Notes: a model not told the origin generated them from the letters alone. A stretch of DNA of 28,403 nucleotides from Haplomitrium mnioides (GCA_049999725.1 JBNGIS010017731.1:27487-55889); one strand, 5' to 3'. Shown: positions 10,638-20,299, counted from the first letter of the stretch. Numbers and translations are program-made.

Positions 10638-11050
10638 TTGTCAATCTCATCGCCTTGGAAAAGGAGGAGGAAGCAGAATTGCCCGGATGGGAGACACCAA
10701 CTCCTGAAGACTGCTATCGGGCAATAACCTAAGTCGGGGCAAAATCCAAGAAGAAGAGCCAGAGAAAGAGCAAGCGAAAGGCCAAGAAGGGGACGGCTCA
10801 AGCCCCCTCATCACAAAGTGATTCGGATTACCAGCAGGACAATTCAAAATGGTTCAATCCCAAATAACAAGACCATGTGAGGAAGCAGCTGGAGGCTCTA
10901 GAGGCATTGGAGGAGGAGCAAGCAACGATTGAGACCCTGAAGGAGGTCCGCAAACAGTATGGGGAGCTCAAAGAAGCAGGGGCGGAGATCACGGCCCTAG
11001 GAGCACGGAGTGAAACCCGTTCCTTACAACATCGAGACATATGTGTGAGA
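10638..11050 (+). pseudogene. gag-pol linker, Lys/Glu-rich
   Basis: In one frame this stretch reads as VVNLIALEKEEEAELPGWE followed by a Lys/Ser-rich segment, then a Glu/Ala/Leu coiled-coil-like segment (EALEALEEEQATIETL, about 10890-10945). TAA stops lie at 10730 and 10865. Such low-complexity stretches are common between nucleocapsid and protease in plant Ty3 elements. It is collinear with gag upstream and protease downstream after a frameshift near 10637. No enzymatic domain is visible. Confidence 0.55.
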
Positions 11051-11060
11051 CTGCCATGTC

Positions 11061-12000
11061 ATGTCCACGGTGGGCCAATTGATCAAGGATAGCTCGTTGT
11101 ATAGAAGGCAACTCCAAGAATTGCTAATGGGAGCCAAGAGGAGGAGGAGGCTGCCCCGAGTGGGAGCGCAAGCGGATCTGCAACTAGTATGTGAGGACAA
11201 GGGGGTCCCGGAGATCAATATTCAGATCATGGTGTGCACACTATCGTTGGTGCTCGTAGACAGAGGGGCAGGGGTGAACATTATGGTGGAGGAGACCACC
11301 TACAAACTGGGATTCACAAAACTCCAACCTACAGCCAGAATCATGAGGTTGGCGGATGGGCCCTGAGTGAAACCGCTAGGCTCCCCCCTCCGAGTACCCA
11401 CCTTCATCGGAGGAAAAGAATTCAAGCTGAATTACCTAGTATGCGGCCAGCCAAAGCATCTCCATACCTTGTACTAATTGGAAGACCCAAGCTGTATGGG
11501 GCCTGAGTCTTGCATGATTGGGGAAATTTGACATTGGTGTTTGGTCCTGAGAAAACGGTGGTGCACTATGGACTGGTTCCTCACTTGGGAGAGACGTAGG
11601 CAGGAGAGGAGTACGATAGTGAGTGGTTCAAAGAGGAGGAGGAATTAGAGTACCACTACAAGGTTCAGATGGTAAGTGAGGCCACGGAGGAGGATCTGTC
11701 TGAAGAAGGTGTGGTGTCTATTAATTAGATTGAGATAGCAGAATATACGGAAACAGAGCACCATCTAAGGAAATCCATTGAAGATCTGGAAGGGGATGAG
11801 GACACTAAAGCCGGAAGAAAGGAGAGGTCCGAAGTGTCTCATCAGATGTAGAGGAAAGACACAGAGAAGTCCAAAGAATCTCCCAGGGTTGAAGGGGGGT
11901 TGAGATTGGTGACCTTGATGCAAGAGGGAGGTGCGCAATGGAGAAACGAGGTGGGGGCAATGCGGGAAGCACAACACAAACAACTGGTTTCCAGGAAGGA
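11061..12000 (+). pseudogene. aspartic protease-like region of pol, decayed
   Basis: The protease would cleave the Gag-Pol polyprotein. LVLVDRGAGVNIMVEE at about 11250-11300 matches the retropepsin active-site block, where D(T/S/G)GA is followed by a hydrophobic strand; here the second residue is Arg (D-R-G-A), which would be abnormal for catalysis. Downstream, PTFIGGKEFKLNYLVC and then LVLIGRPKLYGA fit the C-terminal half, with the usual hydrophobic-Gly pattern. A TGA at 11364 and a frameshift near 11450 split the domain. A further Glu-rich spacer (about 11600-12000) with TAGs at about 11597, 11727 and 11849 leads into RT. Confidence 0.65.
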
Positions 12001-12049
12001 CGGACATTCCACATAGGCTCTGAATTGCCCAAAAAAGAGGAGCAAGCCA

Positions 12050-12960
12050 TCACTCATCTCCTCACAAACTTTAGTGATGCCTTTGCCTAGAGTCATGTGG
12101 ATTTGAAGAGAGTACCAAGGGAATTGGAAGAACACAAAATTGACTTAACCCGCAGCTATTCCTATAAGACAACGTTAGTACAGGATGAACCTCCGATTCT
12201 CCCTGCTAGTGAAAGAGGAGATCGACAAGTTGCTGGAGGTGGATCTCATCTACCCAAGGTCAAACAGTGAATGGGTGTCTCCACTGGTGGTGGTGTCCAA
12301 GAAAGTCGGGCAGGATAGTGAACAAAAAATCCGAGTGTGCCAAGATTTCCAGAAGCTCAATGAGGCCACAAAAAAGGACCACTACCTATTGCCCTTCAAG
12401 GACGGGGTGTTGGATTTGGTGGCATGACAAGAGGTCTATAACTTCCTAGATGGATATTTCGAGTATAACCAGATTTGGATCCAGGAGGAGGATCAGCTGA
12501 AGACGGGATTGACCACAGAATGAGGGGTGTTTGCCTCCTGAAGGATGCCTTTTGGACTATGAAACACACCAGGAACTTTTCAGAGTATGATGATGAACAT
12601 CTTCCATGATTACTTAAGGAAATTTTTGGAGATCTTCATCGACGATTTTGTGGTGTATGGGAAGCTATGTGATCATGAGCGGGATGTGAGGCTCACCCTC
12701 CAACGCTGCAGAGAGACGGGGCTTAGATTACACCCAACAAATGTTTCTTCGCGGTGAAGGAAGGGATAATCCTTGGACACAGGATTTCAGGTCGGGCATT
12801 GAAGTAGACCAAGAGAAGATTGCCATCTGGATGAATGTATCATTACCCACCAACCTAAAGGAGGTGCAGGGCTTCTTGCGGTAGGTGGGATACTATAGAA
12901 GATTTATCAACCAGTTTGCCTCGGTGGCTCTACCCCTCACCCAAATGACCAAGAGGGGTA
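12050..12960 (+). pseudogene. reverse transcriptase domain, Ty3/gypsy type, decayed
   Basis: RT copies the element RNA into DNA. In order: the approach region HKIDLTRSYSY (about 12130); fingers FSLLVKEEIDKLLEVDLIYP and SEWVSPLVVVSKK (12195-12310); RVCQDFQKLNE (about 12330-12362), where the typical R.C.DYR.LN motif carries QDFQK; palm MPFGL and the catalytic FIDD (about 12635-12646; family usually Y/F-x-DD, so both Asp are kept); and the connection segment VGYYRRFINQFASVALPL (12885-12940). In-frame stops are TAG at 12088, TGA at 12425, 12521, 12539 and 12560, and TAG at 12882. Two compensating single-base frameshifts lie near 12741 and 12795. It has no function as it stands. Confidence 0.9.
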
Positions 12961-13460
12961 GCACATTTGAGGCCACCCCCAAAAGCCTGGCGAGCTTCAT
13001 GGAGTTGAAGAGACGATTGGCAAGTGCCACTGTTCTAGTGCCTCCCAGTTGGGGGAGAGAATTTCATGTCATGATTGATGTGTCCAGCTTCTGCATTGGG
13101 GCGGTACTGAGCTAGACGGATGAGAAGGGCAGGGACCATCCGATTTATTTTGCCAATAGGCTATTGCCGCTAGTAGAGAAGAACTACTCTACTACTGATT
13201 GGGAAGCCTTAAGAATCATTTATACCTTGAAGAAACTAAGGCATTACTTGTTGCATTACAAGGTGATCTTTCACACTGATCATAATGCTCTCAAGTATAT
13301 GGTAAATAAGCCGGATGTGAGGGTAGATTGCGAGTTGGGTGCTTTTCCTACAGGAGTTTGACTTTGAAGTGCGGATCAAACCAAGGAGGAAGCATAGCAA
13401 TGCCGATTTCTTCTCCCAAGTGGCTGGGCCGATCAATCAAGAGGAGGTGAATGATGCGTT
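12960..13460 (+). pseudogene. RNase H domain of pol, decayed
   Basis: RNase H removes the RNA strand during reverse transcription. FHVMIDVSSFCIGAVLS (about 13063-13112) fits the first catalytic block, in which the Asp of (D)AS..GAVL is retained. IYFANRLLPLVEKNYSTTDWEAL (13143-13210) contains the NYST-x-x-E block with the catalytic Glu. VIFHTDHNALKYMVNKP (13262-13312) contains the TDH block with the third Asp. The final QEFDFEVRIKPRRKHSNADF (about 13345-13405) is the usual N-x-x-AD end. A TAG at 13113 and a frameshift around 13330 break it. Confidence 0.9.
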
Positions 13461-13554
13461 CTCGGATGAGGATCTATTCCAGGTCAAAGCTGGGAGGGCC
13501 ATGGATTATACTGCCATAATAGAATTCCTCCTTTGAGCTCAAATTCCGAAAGGC

Positions 13555-14751
13555 AGCAGCGGAGAGGAAGTTGTCATGTTCCTCCGAAAGATGAAGCCAT
13601 ACTTACTAATAAAGGGAGTGTTGCTTAAGCGGGGCTATGATGGAATGATCAGACGATCCTTGGAGTGGGATCAATCCACGGTGGTGGTGCAAGCCTTGCA
13701 CGGAGAAGAGGTGGGGGGCCATTTTGCAGCGGATGCCACAATAAAGAAGATTTTGGATGCAGGGTACTAGTGGCCCACGCTGCACAAGGATGTGCAGTTA
13801 TGGGTGAAGAGGTGCAGCACGTGCCAGAGGACGAGGAGGCTAGTACCTAACCAGCATCACCCCTTAGTCCCCATTATTCCCCTGGCACACTTTGAAAAAT
13901 GGGGAATTGATTTCATCGGCTCGATTGCACCATCCACCCGCAGAGGCAACAAGTACATTCTGTTGGCCATGGATTATGCAACAAAATGGGTGGAAGCTAG
14001 AGCCACTCAAAATGATGATGCCAAGATAGTGGTTGCTTTCCTGTATGAGCAGATATTTTACAGGTTTGGACCCCCGCTGGAGCTAGTGAGTGACCAGGGT
14101 ACGCACTTCATCAACCAGTTAATCAAGGACCTGACTTCAAGATACCTAGTCAAGCACCGCCGCACTACAGCTTACCATCCGAAGGCTAACAGGCTCACAG
14201 AGAGGGCAAATGGGATTATGGGTAAGATCCTCAACAAAACGGTGGCAACAAACAAGGTGGACTAGGACCTTAAGTTGTTAACAACAACCCATGCCTATAA
14301 CCTGGCTTATAAGACCACCACCGGCCACTTCCCCTATTTCTTGGTCTTTGGACATTATGCTCTAGTGCGAGTGGAGTATGAGGTGCCCACCAGAAGAGTG
14401 TTGGAGGAGGAGAGGACGACAGAATATTGGAGCAGGAGGGAAAAATTATATCAGCTGGAGAGCTTGGAGGAGGCCAAGGAGCAAGCCCAATGAAGGTTGG
14501 AGCACCAACAGCAATTGCAGAAGCAACAACATGACAAGGGCCTAAAACCAACACACCTCTGGGAGGCGAACCTGGTGTTGTTTTATAACAACAGATTTGA
14601 ACACTTCCTAGAGAAGTTACACACTAGGTGGATGGGTCCCTTTATTATATAGAAATTGCACCAAAACGGGTCAGCAGAATTGAAAACATTGGAGGGGCAG
14701 AAGTTCGCCAATCGAGTGCATTTTGACCGCCTCAAAAGGTACGTAAACTAA
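13555..14751 (+). pseudogene. integrase domain of pol, decayed but with DD35E intact
   Basis: Integrase inserts the DNA copy into the genome. The N-terminal HHCC zinc domain is visible: HGEEVGGH (about 13700-13723) and CSTCQ (13813-13827). The catalytic core has Asp in KWGIDFIG (about 13909), Asp in LVSDQGTHF and Glu in LTERANG, with exactly 35 residues between the last two (DD35E). The C-terminal part (LVLFYNNRF, WMGPFII, about 14570-14650) fits the GPY/F module. Stops lie at 13768 (TAG), 14263 (TAG), 14491 (TGA) and 14650 (TAG), but the frame is otherwise constant from 13576 to the TAA at about 14749, making this the best-preserved part of the element. A TGA at 13534 separates it from RNase H. 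Confidence 0.92.
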
Positions 14752-14948
14752 GTAAGAGGAAGATGGAAGGGGACCGGAGTCGATCCGAGCGGAGATTCCA
14801 AGTTGGCAGGTGCGAGTGTGTGGGTGTGTGAGTGTTTGTGAAATTGCACTTTGGCAACCTTGTATCTAGCCAAGCAGAGGCCGTTGCGGAGGAGGCAACC
14901 AGCAGAGTTGATGAATGGAAAAGAGTGTTTGTGGGGACGCTTCACATT
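14752..14948 (+). other. 3' untranslated region of the Ty3/gypsy element
   Basis: This is the stretch between the pol stop and the polypurine tract. It holds a short GT-rich tract (about 14815-14840, GTGTGTGGGTGTGTGAGTG). No coding or structural feature is evident. Confidence 0.6.
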
Positions 14949-14959
14949 TAAAGGGGGAG
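14949..14959 (+). promoter_or_regulatory. polypurine tract
   Basis: AAAGGGGGAG lies immediately before the 3' LTR, the position and composition expected of the primer for plus-strand DNA synthesis. Confidence 0.85.
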
Positions 14960-15314
14960 TTAAATCAGCTAGTGACATGAGATACTAGGGAAGAATTTGT
15001 GGAATCGGAGGGTCTTTGGAACAATTCCTCTCTCTAATGTGTTAAAGTACCTCGCAAGCAGCGGATCAACTCCAATCAGTGAGTACGAGCGGATCACCTG
15101 GATCCAAGGAGTGGAATTGGGTTGTTAAGGAGAAGGAAGGAAGGTCGACAGAAGAAGGGCTCGCATGATCGCTTGGGACTGGAGAAGGAAGTTGTGGCAA
15201 TCATCGAATGGGGGGCACCACTACAATTTGACGGAAGCGGAAGAGAGCATGTAAATATCATCGAGATGCAAGAATCGAGGCCTGAGTAGGGAGGAATGGA
15301 GTGCTCACCAGAGG

Positions 15315-15714
15315 NNNNNNNNNNNNNNNNNNNNNNNNNNNNNNNNNNNNNNNNNNNNNNNNNNNNNNNNNNNNNNNNNNNNNNNNNNNNNNNNNNNNNN
15401 NNNNNNNNNNNNNNNNNNNNNNNNNNNNNNNNNNNNNNNNNNNNNNNNNNNNNNNNNNNNNNNNNNNNNNNNNNNNNNNNNNNNNNNNNNNNNNNNNNNN
15501 NNNNNNNNNNNNNNNNNNNNNNNNNNNNNNNNNNNNNNNNNNNNNNNNNNNNNNNNNNNNNNNNNNNNNNNNNNNNNNNNNNNNNNNNNNNNNNNNNNNN
15601 NNNNNNNNNNNNNNNNNNNNNNNNNNNNNNNNNNNNNNNNNNNNNNNNNNNNNNNNNNNNNNNNNNNNNNNNNNNNNNNNNNNNNNNNNNNNNNNNNNNN
15701 NNNNNNNNNNNNNN
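15315..15714. other. assembly gap (400 N) inside the 3' LTR
   Basis: The 400 Ns fall where the 5' LTR holds its 39-, 155- and 24-bp arrays. Flank alignment implies about 1.38 kb should be present if the copies match, so the gap is either undersized or this copy lost repeat units. ORFs crossing the Ns are artefacts. Confidence 0.95.
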
Positions 15715-15826
15715 CTTTGGACTTGGTTCTGCGGGTTTCTTCGGATTGGGTTCCGCGGGTTTCTTCGGATTCACTTCCGCGGGATTCTTCGGACTCGGTT
15801 CTGAGAGATTCTTCGAACTAGACCCC
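15715..15826 (+). repeat. 24-bp minisatellite, 3' LTR copy
   Basis: Four to five units of the 24-bp repeat emerge from the right side of the gap and end at GAGAGATTCTTCG, just as in the 5' LTR. The rest of the array is hidden in the Ns. Confidence 0.85.
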
Positions 15827-17084
15827 GTAGCCCTCGGAACTGACCATTGTACTTGGATCATTCCGCAAATACACAGGACAAGTGTCGCCACGTCCAGAGC
15901 TCAGGGCCAATGGGAATAACGAACTTTTCAAACGGGGCAGATATGTAGGGGCGGAAACGTGAGGGGTATAGATCAACAGGTTGCGACATTGAACGGGTTG
16001 GTGTGCATGCAAATTAGAGACGCACAAGCAATCTCGGGATAGGAAGACGCAACGAGGTAAGGGAAAAGAGATACCAGTGAAGATTTACATGAGGCAAGTG
16101 GACTCGTGCAAGGGGCTAGCAGGGGTGGAGGTGGACTAGAGGGGCACTGAGAATCGTTGGGCGGGAAGCTCTAGAGACTCGAGCAATCTAGGTGGACTCA
16201 TCCCTGCGGGTGGACTAGTAGTGGAGGTAAATCGATACAGGAAATTGACGGGGATCCTATTTGTTGAGAATTTGGGAGAGGCTTCCAAGGGGGATCTTGG
16301 AGTCGTCTTTGCATCATTTGTGCAAGAGCATCAAACCTAGAAACACTCGGAGTGCGCTCTGGTTAAACCTTTCAAGTGGGGCTAAGAAGAGAGTGGATGC
16401 GTTAGTGCCCGCACACTGCGGAGAAGATCTGTTCAAGGTTCGGAGGTGGAATGAGTAGCCAGCAGTTGAGAGGAATGTGTTTCAGAGGTGGAAGTTAAGG
16501 AAATCCTCTTCCAAGCGTGAGGAAGTAAATCCAAGGCTTCTCGCGAGGGAAGTCAAAAACCTATCTGGAAGAAAGGTGTGTGCGTGAGAGATGGAAGGAA
16601 GATTGAGATTGTGAGTTGAGGAAGGGAGGAGTTTGGACGGGAGGTCAGTCCCTGTGGTTATGTAAGGCATATTGTGTTGTATAAGAAACACTTAGGATTA
16701 GGAGCATACTAGGACTCCATTTGTTTGGATCCTAAGATAGCCCTACGAAGGGGGAGTCATATCTCTTGGCATTGTTCAGTGATACTTGGGGTTTTTCTTT
16801 TTGCTCTTGATTTGTACACAAAGTGGCTGGGTCCAGATTTGGGACCCGTGAATTATATTGCAGATTACCACATGAGTGCTTTGGCCTATGTGTATGAGTG
16901 TTCTCCCATTGAGTATGAATGAGCAGATTTGCTGCTGAAGTGATTGTTGAGGTGAGAATAGGCTTGTAAGGTGAAGAGGAATTCCTTTAAGCCTCAAAGT
17001 GATAATTAGATAGGGGCCATCTCACAAAAAAACCTATTTCCCCTGTTTTTGTCCTCTCTTGTCTTCCAAGTGGCACCTGTGAAG

Positions 17085-17225
17085 AATAAAGAAAAGTAAA
17101 TTACAACAATGAATGACTTGTAAAATAAAGGAAGAAAACAATTCAGAGACAAGAGGTTGGCTCCTTCATGCATCACTCAAGTATTTATAAGAATTGTGGT
17201 AGGAGTCATATGAGTCCTCAATTGA
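17085..17225 (-). repeat. Copia-type LTR tail fragment, minus orientation
   Basis: The reverse complement of 17102-17212 matches 20186-20283 along its length (ACTCCTA, CTTGAGTGATG, GAAGGAGC, AACCTCTTGTCT, CTTTATTT, CACAAGT/TACAAGT, CATTGTTG). The + strand copy is the tail of a Copia LTR beginning at 19978, so this is the same tail in the opposite direction. It directly abuts the truncated Ty3 3' LTR. Confidence 0.65.
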
Positions 17226-17289
17226 AGCATCAGACATGAACTTGGATAGATTTCCAAATGAGGTTGCCAATTAGAGTGACAAAAAAGAT

Positions 17290-18640
17290 CTTATTGATGA
17301 TATGGTTGGGTCTTATTGGGGTCAAGTGTGGACATGTTAGTGGGAAAATTTTTCTTGATCACTAAAGGAGTACAAATAGAATGGCAAGTGACCATTCCAA
17401 ACTCTCTAAGCTTGTTCAAGATATACCATTGTTGGTTGGTTCTTAAAAGCTTGTTGGCCCTATCTCTCACCACTTGAAAATCCAATAAATAGTGTAAATG
17501 ATTTAAATTGATTATTTCAAAATAGGATGAAAAATGTTGCTAGAAAACCAAAGGTTCATTTGAATTGCAAATGAGGAGAAAAAGAACATCCATATAGAAT
17601 ACAATAAAAAATATGGGGTTGGGAATTTTTGGGGTCATATTTGGAAGTGGTAGTGGAAACAATTGTCCCATACACGAAAACAGTTGTAGAAGTAGGTAGG
17701 GAAAAAGACGTCTCAACATTTGCAAGCTTGTTGAGAATGTACAGTTTGTTGGTGGAATATGAAAAGCTTAATGGCCTTGTCACTTTCCAATTCAAAAAAA
17801 CCCAATATATAGTGCAAAAACTCTAAATACATAGTTCACCAAGAAGAAGAACATTGTCTAAGTAAAAAATTCCAACACTTGAATACACATAAATCAAAAG
17901 TGCATTGAAGGAAATGTGCATCAAGAATAAAATCCCTTAAGAAATGTGCATGAAGAAGAAAAACCTTCATTTTTTGACACCAAACACAAGATGCATGCTC
18001 CAATTGATAAAAACCTCTCAAAAAGGCACTTTTGAGTTGGAGAGTGAGATACTTCAAAACTTGTTGATTTAGGGCATGTAGGTGGTTTCTATAGATGATC
18101 CAACCACCATTAAAGATGCTTTGTCTAGGCCAAATTTCCTTGAATGATAGAAAGCTATCAAAGAAGAATTGTTTTTTATTTAAAAAACCAAGTTTGTAAA
18201 ATAGTTGATTCACCTCTCAAAAGAAATAACAACAATGTGACTAGTTGCAAGTGAGTTTACAAATGCACCTGTTGTGCTAATGGAGAAAGGGATGACATAT
18301 GACATTTTCACAAAATGAAACATCCTTGCAGTAGGATCCATCTTGCCTTAATGTGCTTCTAGAATATGAATGAATGTTGTGCAGCCAAATACCAAGTGAT
18401 GTTTAATGGTTGGTTTTGGCCAAGAACATAGTTTTGAAGGTGTCTTATTGCAAAGTGACTAAGAGAGATACATGTTGCACATGTATTTGTAGACTTTTTT
18501 CACAAATGTGGCCAAGTCGTTGATGCCATAAATTGGTGGAGGAATCTAGCAATGCATTGTTGACAATAGTAGAATAATGAAGGATATATAGATTTGAGAG
18601 AAAAAAACACACTACCAATTTTCTAATCATGATCATTTAG
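17290..18640 (-). pseudogene. Copia pol fragments (integrase to RT), decayed
   Basis: Read on the minus strand: LWHQRLGHICEKSLQ (about 18520-18565) is the GAG_pre-integrase zinc block of Copia. Next, PTIKHHLVFGC and GKMDPTAR (about 18300-18425) match the integrase C-terminal motif P...HL.VFGC. Near 17760-17800, FSYSTNKLYILNKL fits an RT-RNase H connection. FQVVRDRANKLL and LREFGMVTCHSICTPL (17340-17480) match the RT C-terminal block FGM..C...(S/C)TP. Integrase precedes RT, the Copia order. Stops, frameshifts and missing segments abound, including the catalytic RT centre. The sequence around 18100-18160 reads better on the + strand (DDPTTIKDALSRPNF), so a piece may be inverted. Confidence 0.65.
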
Positions 18641-18659
18641 TTGGAAAGAGTAGTCTTCT

Positions 18660-18968
18660 AGAACAAAGTATATATAGGAGTTTTGGAATTCGAATTGATT
18701 GGCATACTAATCCCAATCTTGACATAACTATCCAACTTGCCATCTTAACATACTCTCCTATCTATTGATTTTCATTTTCATACATACTCTACCTATGTAT
18801 ACATACATGCAGTACTATACATGTGTATACAAATTTTGACAATTTATGCATGCATAGTTGCATACACATGCAATGTTCTAATTCTAACCCTTTCATTCTT
18901 TATAAAAACTTTAGCAATATATACATGCTAAGTTGCATGCACATGCATACAGTGCTCTAATTCTAACA
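18660..18968 (-). repeat. Copia LTR head, minus orientation
   Basis: On the minus strand a purine tract (GAGTGGGAG) is followed by TGTTAGAATTAGAGC at 18968, the usual polypurine-tract-to-LTR junction of Copia elements. About 82 bp in, the head recurs (TTAGAATTAGAACATTGCATG near 18886), an internal duplication. TATATATAC near 18670 could be a TATA box. The corresponding LTR tail seems to lie at 17102-17212, with Copia pol pieces between. Confidence 0.55.
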
Positions 18969-18999
18969 CTCCCACTCATACTAGTTATTGTAGATAAGC

Positions 19000-19480
19000 T
19001 TGAAAATGTTGGTCTTGTGAGTAGATGACTCTCACTCTTAAGGCTAGGTACTTTAGCGCACCCAATGATTCTCATGAGGGAGAAATGGCAATCAAACATA
19101 AGACATTTGGTGAGAATAAAAGCAGCTTGATGTCAAGTAAAATAGTAGAGAAGCTTGATGCGTTGTTTCCTTACACTCATTTGGAGGATGTGCATGTCAA
19201 GAGTAGTGCTATTTGCAAGTAGCATATGCAGTCTGTCCATGCAAACCATAGGAGCAAAAATTTCAAAAATACCTTCTTTCTGAGTAAGCTATCTAGCAAC
19301 CAGTCTAACCTTGTACCTCAAAATTTCTCCATCAGAAGGGCGTTTGTATTTGTTAACCCATTTCTAGCCAACCAAGTTGTTATTTTGGGAAGTGAAATAA
19401 AAAAACTCCAAAATTGGATGCATGAGTATAAACATTTGTCCCACGCATGAAAAAGGAGTAGAAAACAAAAGGAAAGAAGC
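19000..19480 (-). pseudogene. internally deleted Copia pol (RT start joined to RNase H end)
   Basis: On the minus strand 19380-19200 encodes KWVNKYKRPSDGEI then LRYKVRLVAR and EIFAPMVCMDRLHMLLA. This is the N-terminal block of Copia RT (KWV.K.K..DGEI.RYKARLVA...EGI...FAPV.R). Within a few codons, 19200-19040 encodes IKLLYYFT, HQAAFILTKCLMFD and IGCAKVPSL, the C-terminal end of Copia RNase H (usually HQ.ADI.TK.L). The RT active site and most of RNase H are therefore missing, which marks a large internal deletion. The polypurine tract and LTR head at 18968 follow directly, as expected for the element's 3' end. Confidence 0.72.
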
Positions 19481-19659
19481 CATCCGAAAATTTTCAAGCT
19501 TGTTAGGAATTCAATGTTTAAGCAAATTATCTTTCACTCATAGAGGCATTATCTTTCACTCATAGAAGCCAATGAGGGTTTATGAATCCGAAATCTCATT
19601 CAAAGTTTGGATTTTCCTAAATGTGCCGTTTGTATACTTGGTTAAGACAACAAACTCAT

Positions 19660-19935
19660 ACCCAAGCTTAGTGGGAGTAACCAACAAACAAGTAAACATT
19701 CCTAATGGCATGCAACTTAGTGGGAGTCAACTAAAAACAACAACACCAACAACTAATTGAATGTTCTAAATAGCATGGAGCTCACTAGGAGTCATCTACA
19801 AACAATAACAACAACTCACTAAACACCAAGAGTAACATGAAGCTAACTGAGAGTCATTTACAAACAACAACAACAACAACAACAACAACAAAACATTTTC
19901 AGCTTTAGGAGGCATCTACAAACAATAACATTGGC
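19660..19935 (+). repeat. ~63-bp tandem repeats with a CAA microsatellite
   Basis: A motif like AGCTTAGTGGGAGTCATCTACAAACAA recurs about five times, with GGAGTC-type anchors near 19674, 19723, 19788, 19850 and 19908 (spacing about 49-65 bp). Each is followed by a CAA-rich stretch, and about ten CAA units run at 19862-19891. It lies directly upstream of the + strand Copia LTR, so it may be the 3' untranslated part of that element. Confidence 0.65.
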
Positions 19936-19977
19936 TGCATTTTCTAGCTTATCTATTACATCTAATTTAAGTGGAAG

Positions 19978-20283
19978 TGTTAGAATTAGTGAACTTTAGC
20001 TTTTCTTTAATAGGTAATCTCAATAGGAGTGTTAGAATTAGAGCTTGCATATATGTTTGATGTATATGTGTATAGAGTTTAGAGTATGGATTGGAACACC
20101 AATGGTTTGATGGACAAGTATTCCAAGATTGGTGGGTAGAAGTGTATGCCAAGATTGTGAAATGTATCCCAATGAGGAGAGCTTGTAAGACTCCTACAAT
20201 TGCTTGAGTGATGTGTGAAGGAGCAAACCTCTTGTCTTTGAATTGTATTCTTTCTTTATTTCACAAGTTTTTCATTGTTGGAA
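19978..20283 (+). repeat. Copia LTR, plus orientation
   Basis: AAGTGGAAG precedes TGTTAGAATTAG at 19978. A second AATAGGAG-TGTTAGAATTAGAGC occurs at about 20029, so the head is duplicated, as in the minus-strand copy. The tail to 20283 (CTTTATTTCACAAG...CATTGTTG) is the inverted counterpart of 17102-17212. No methionine-tRNA primer-binding site follows, so this is a 3' or solo LTR. Confidence 0.6.
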
Positions 20284-20299
20284 GTTACTATTTTTTGAT

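Larger units (their letters stand above)
5877..17084 (+). mobile_element. degenerate near full-length Ty3/gypsy LTR retrotransposon
   Basis: Two long direct repeats (5877-9079 and 14960-17084) bracket an internal region whose order is gag, protease, RT, RNase H, integrase. That order defines Ty3/gypsy and excludes Copia, where integrase precedes RT. Domain motifs are visible in all parts. The coding region is broken by about 25 in-frame stops and several frameshifts, so it cannot make its own proteins. A 122-bp stretch at the LTR starts, aligned by eye, differs at about 13 positions, implying an old insertion. No target-site duplication is found: the 5' flank is GGTAG, while the 3' LTR is cut short and runs into Copia debris. 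A solo LTR (22222-25620) and a truncated gag (27488-28403) are relatives. Confidence 0.92.
14960..17084 (+). repeat. 3' LTR of the Ty3/gypsy element, gapped and 3'-truncated
   Basis: It aligns with the 5' LTR from TCAGC-AGTGACATGAG onward. The first bases are TTAAATCAGC instead of TGTCAGC, so the TG end is lost. The copy includes a 400-N gap that replaces about 1.38 kb of the 5' LTR (6230-7613). Relative to both the 5' LTR and the solo LTR it lacks about 75-80 bp near 16670, where GGCATATTGTG joins sequences that are separated by 8571-8640 in the 5' copy. Alignment stops at CTGTGAAG (17084), about 26 bp before the expected CA end, and unrelated Copia-like sequence begins there. Confidence 0.88.

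Noticed and set aside
9803-10801. Minus-strand ORFs opposite gag
   Set aside because: The + strand has gag motifs and zinc knuckles in order. The minus frames are shadows with no motifs.
15094-15919. ORFs of 167-265 codons across 15315-15714
   Set aside because: Most of their length is N, so they are not real open frames. Only the repeat tail is sequence.
17102-20283. A DNA transposon with terminal inverted repeats
   Set aside because: The inverted arms are the tails of Copia LTRs in opposite orientation. The + copy has a polypurine tract and LTR head upstream, and the interior holds Copia pol motifs and no transposase.
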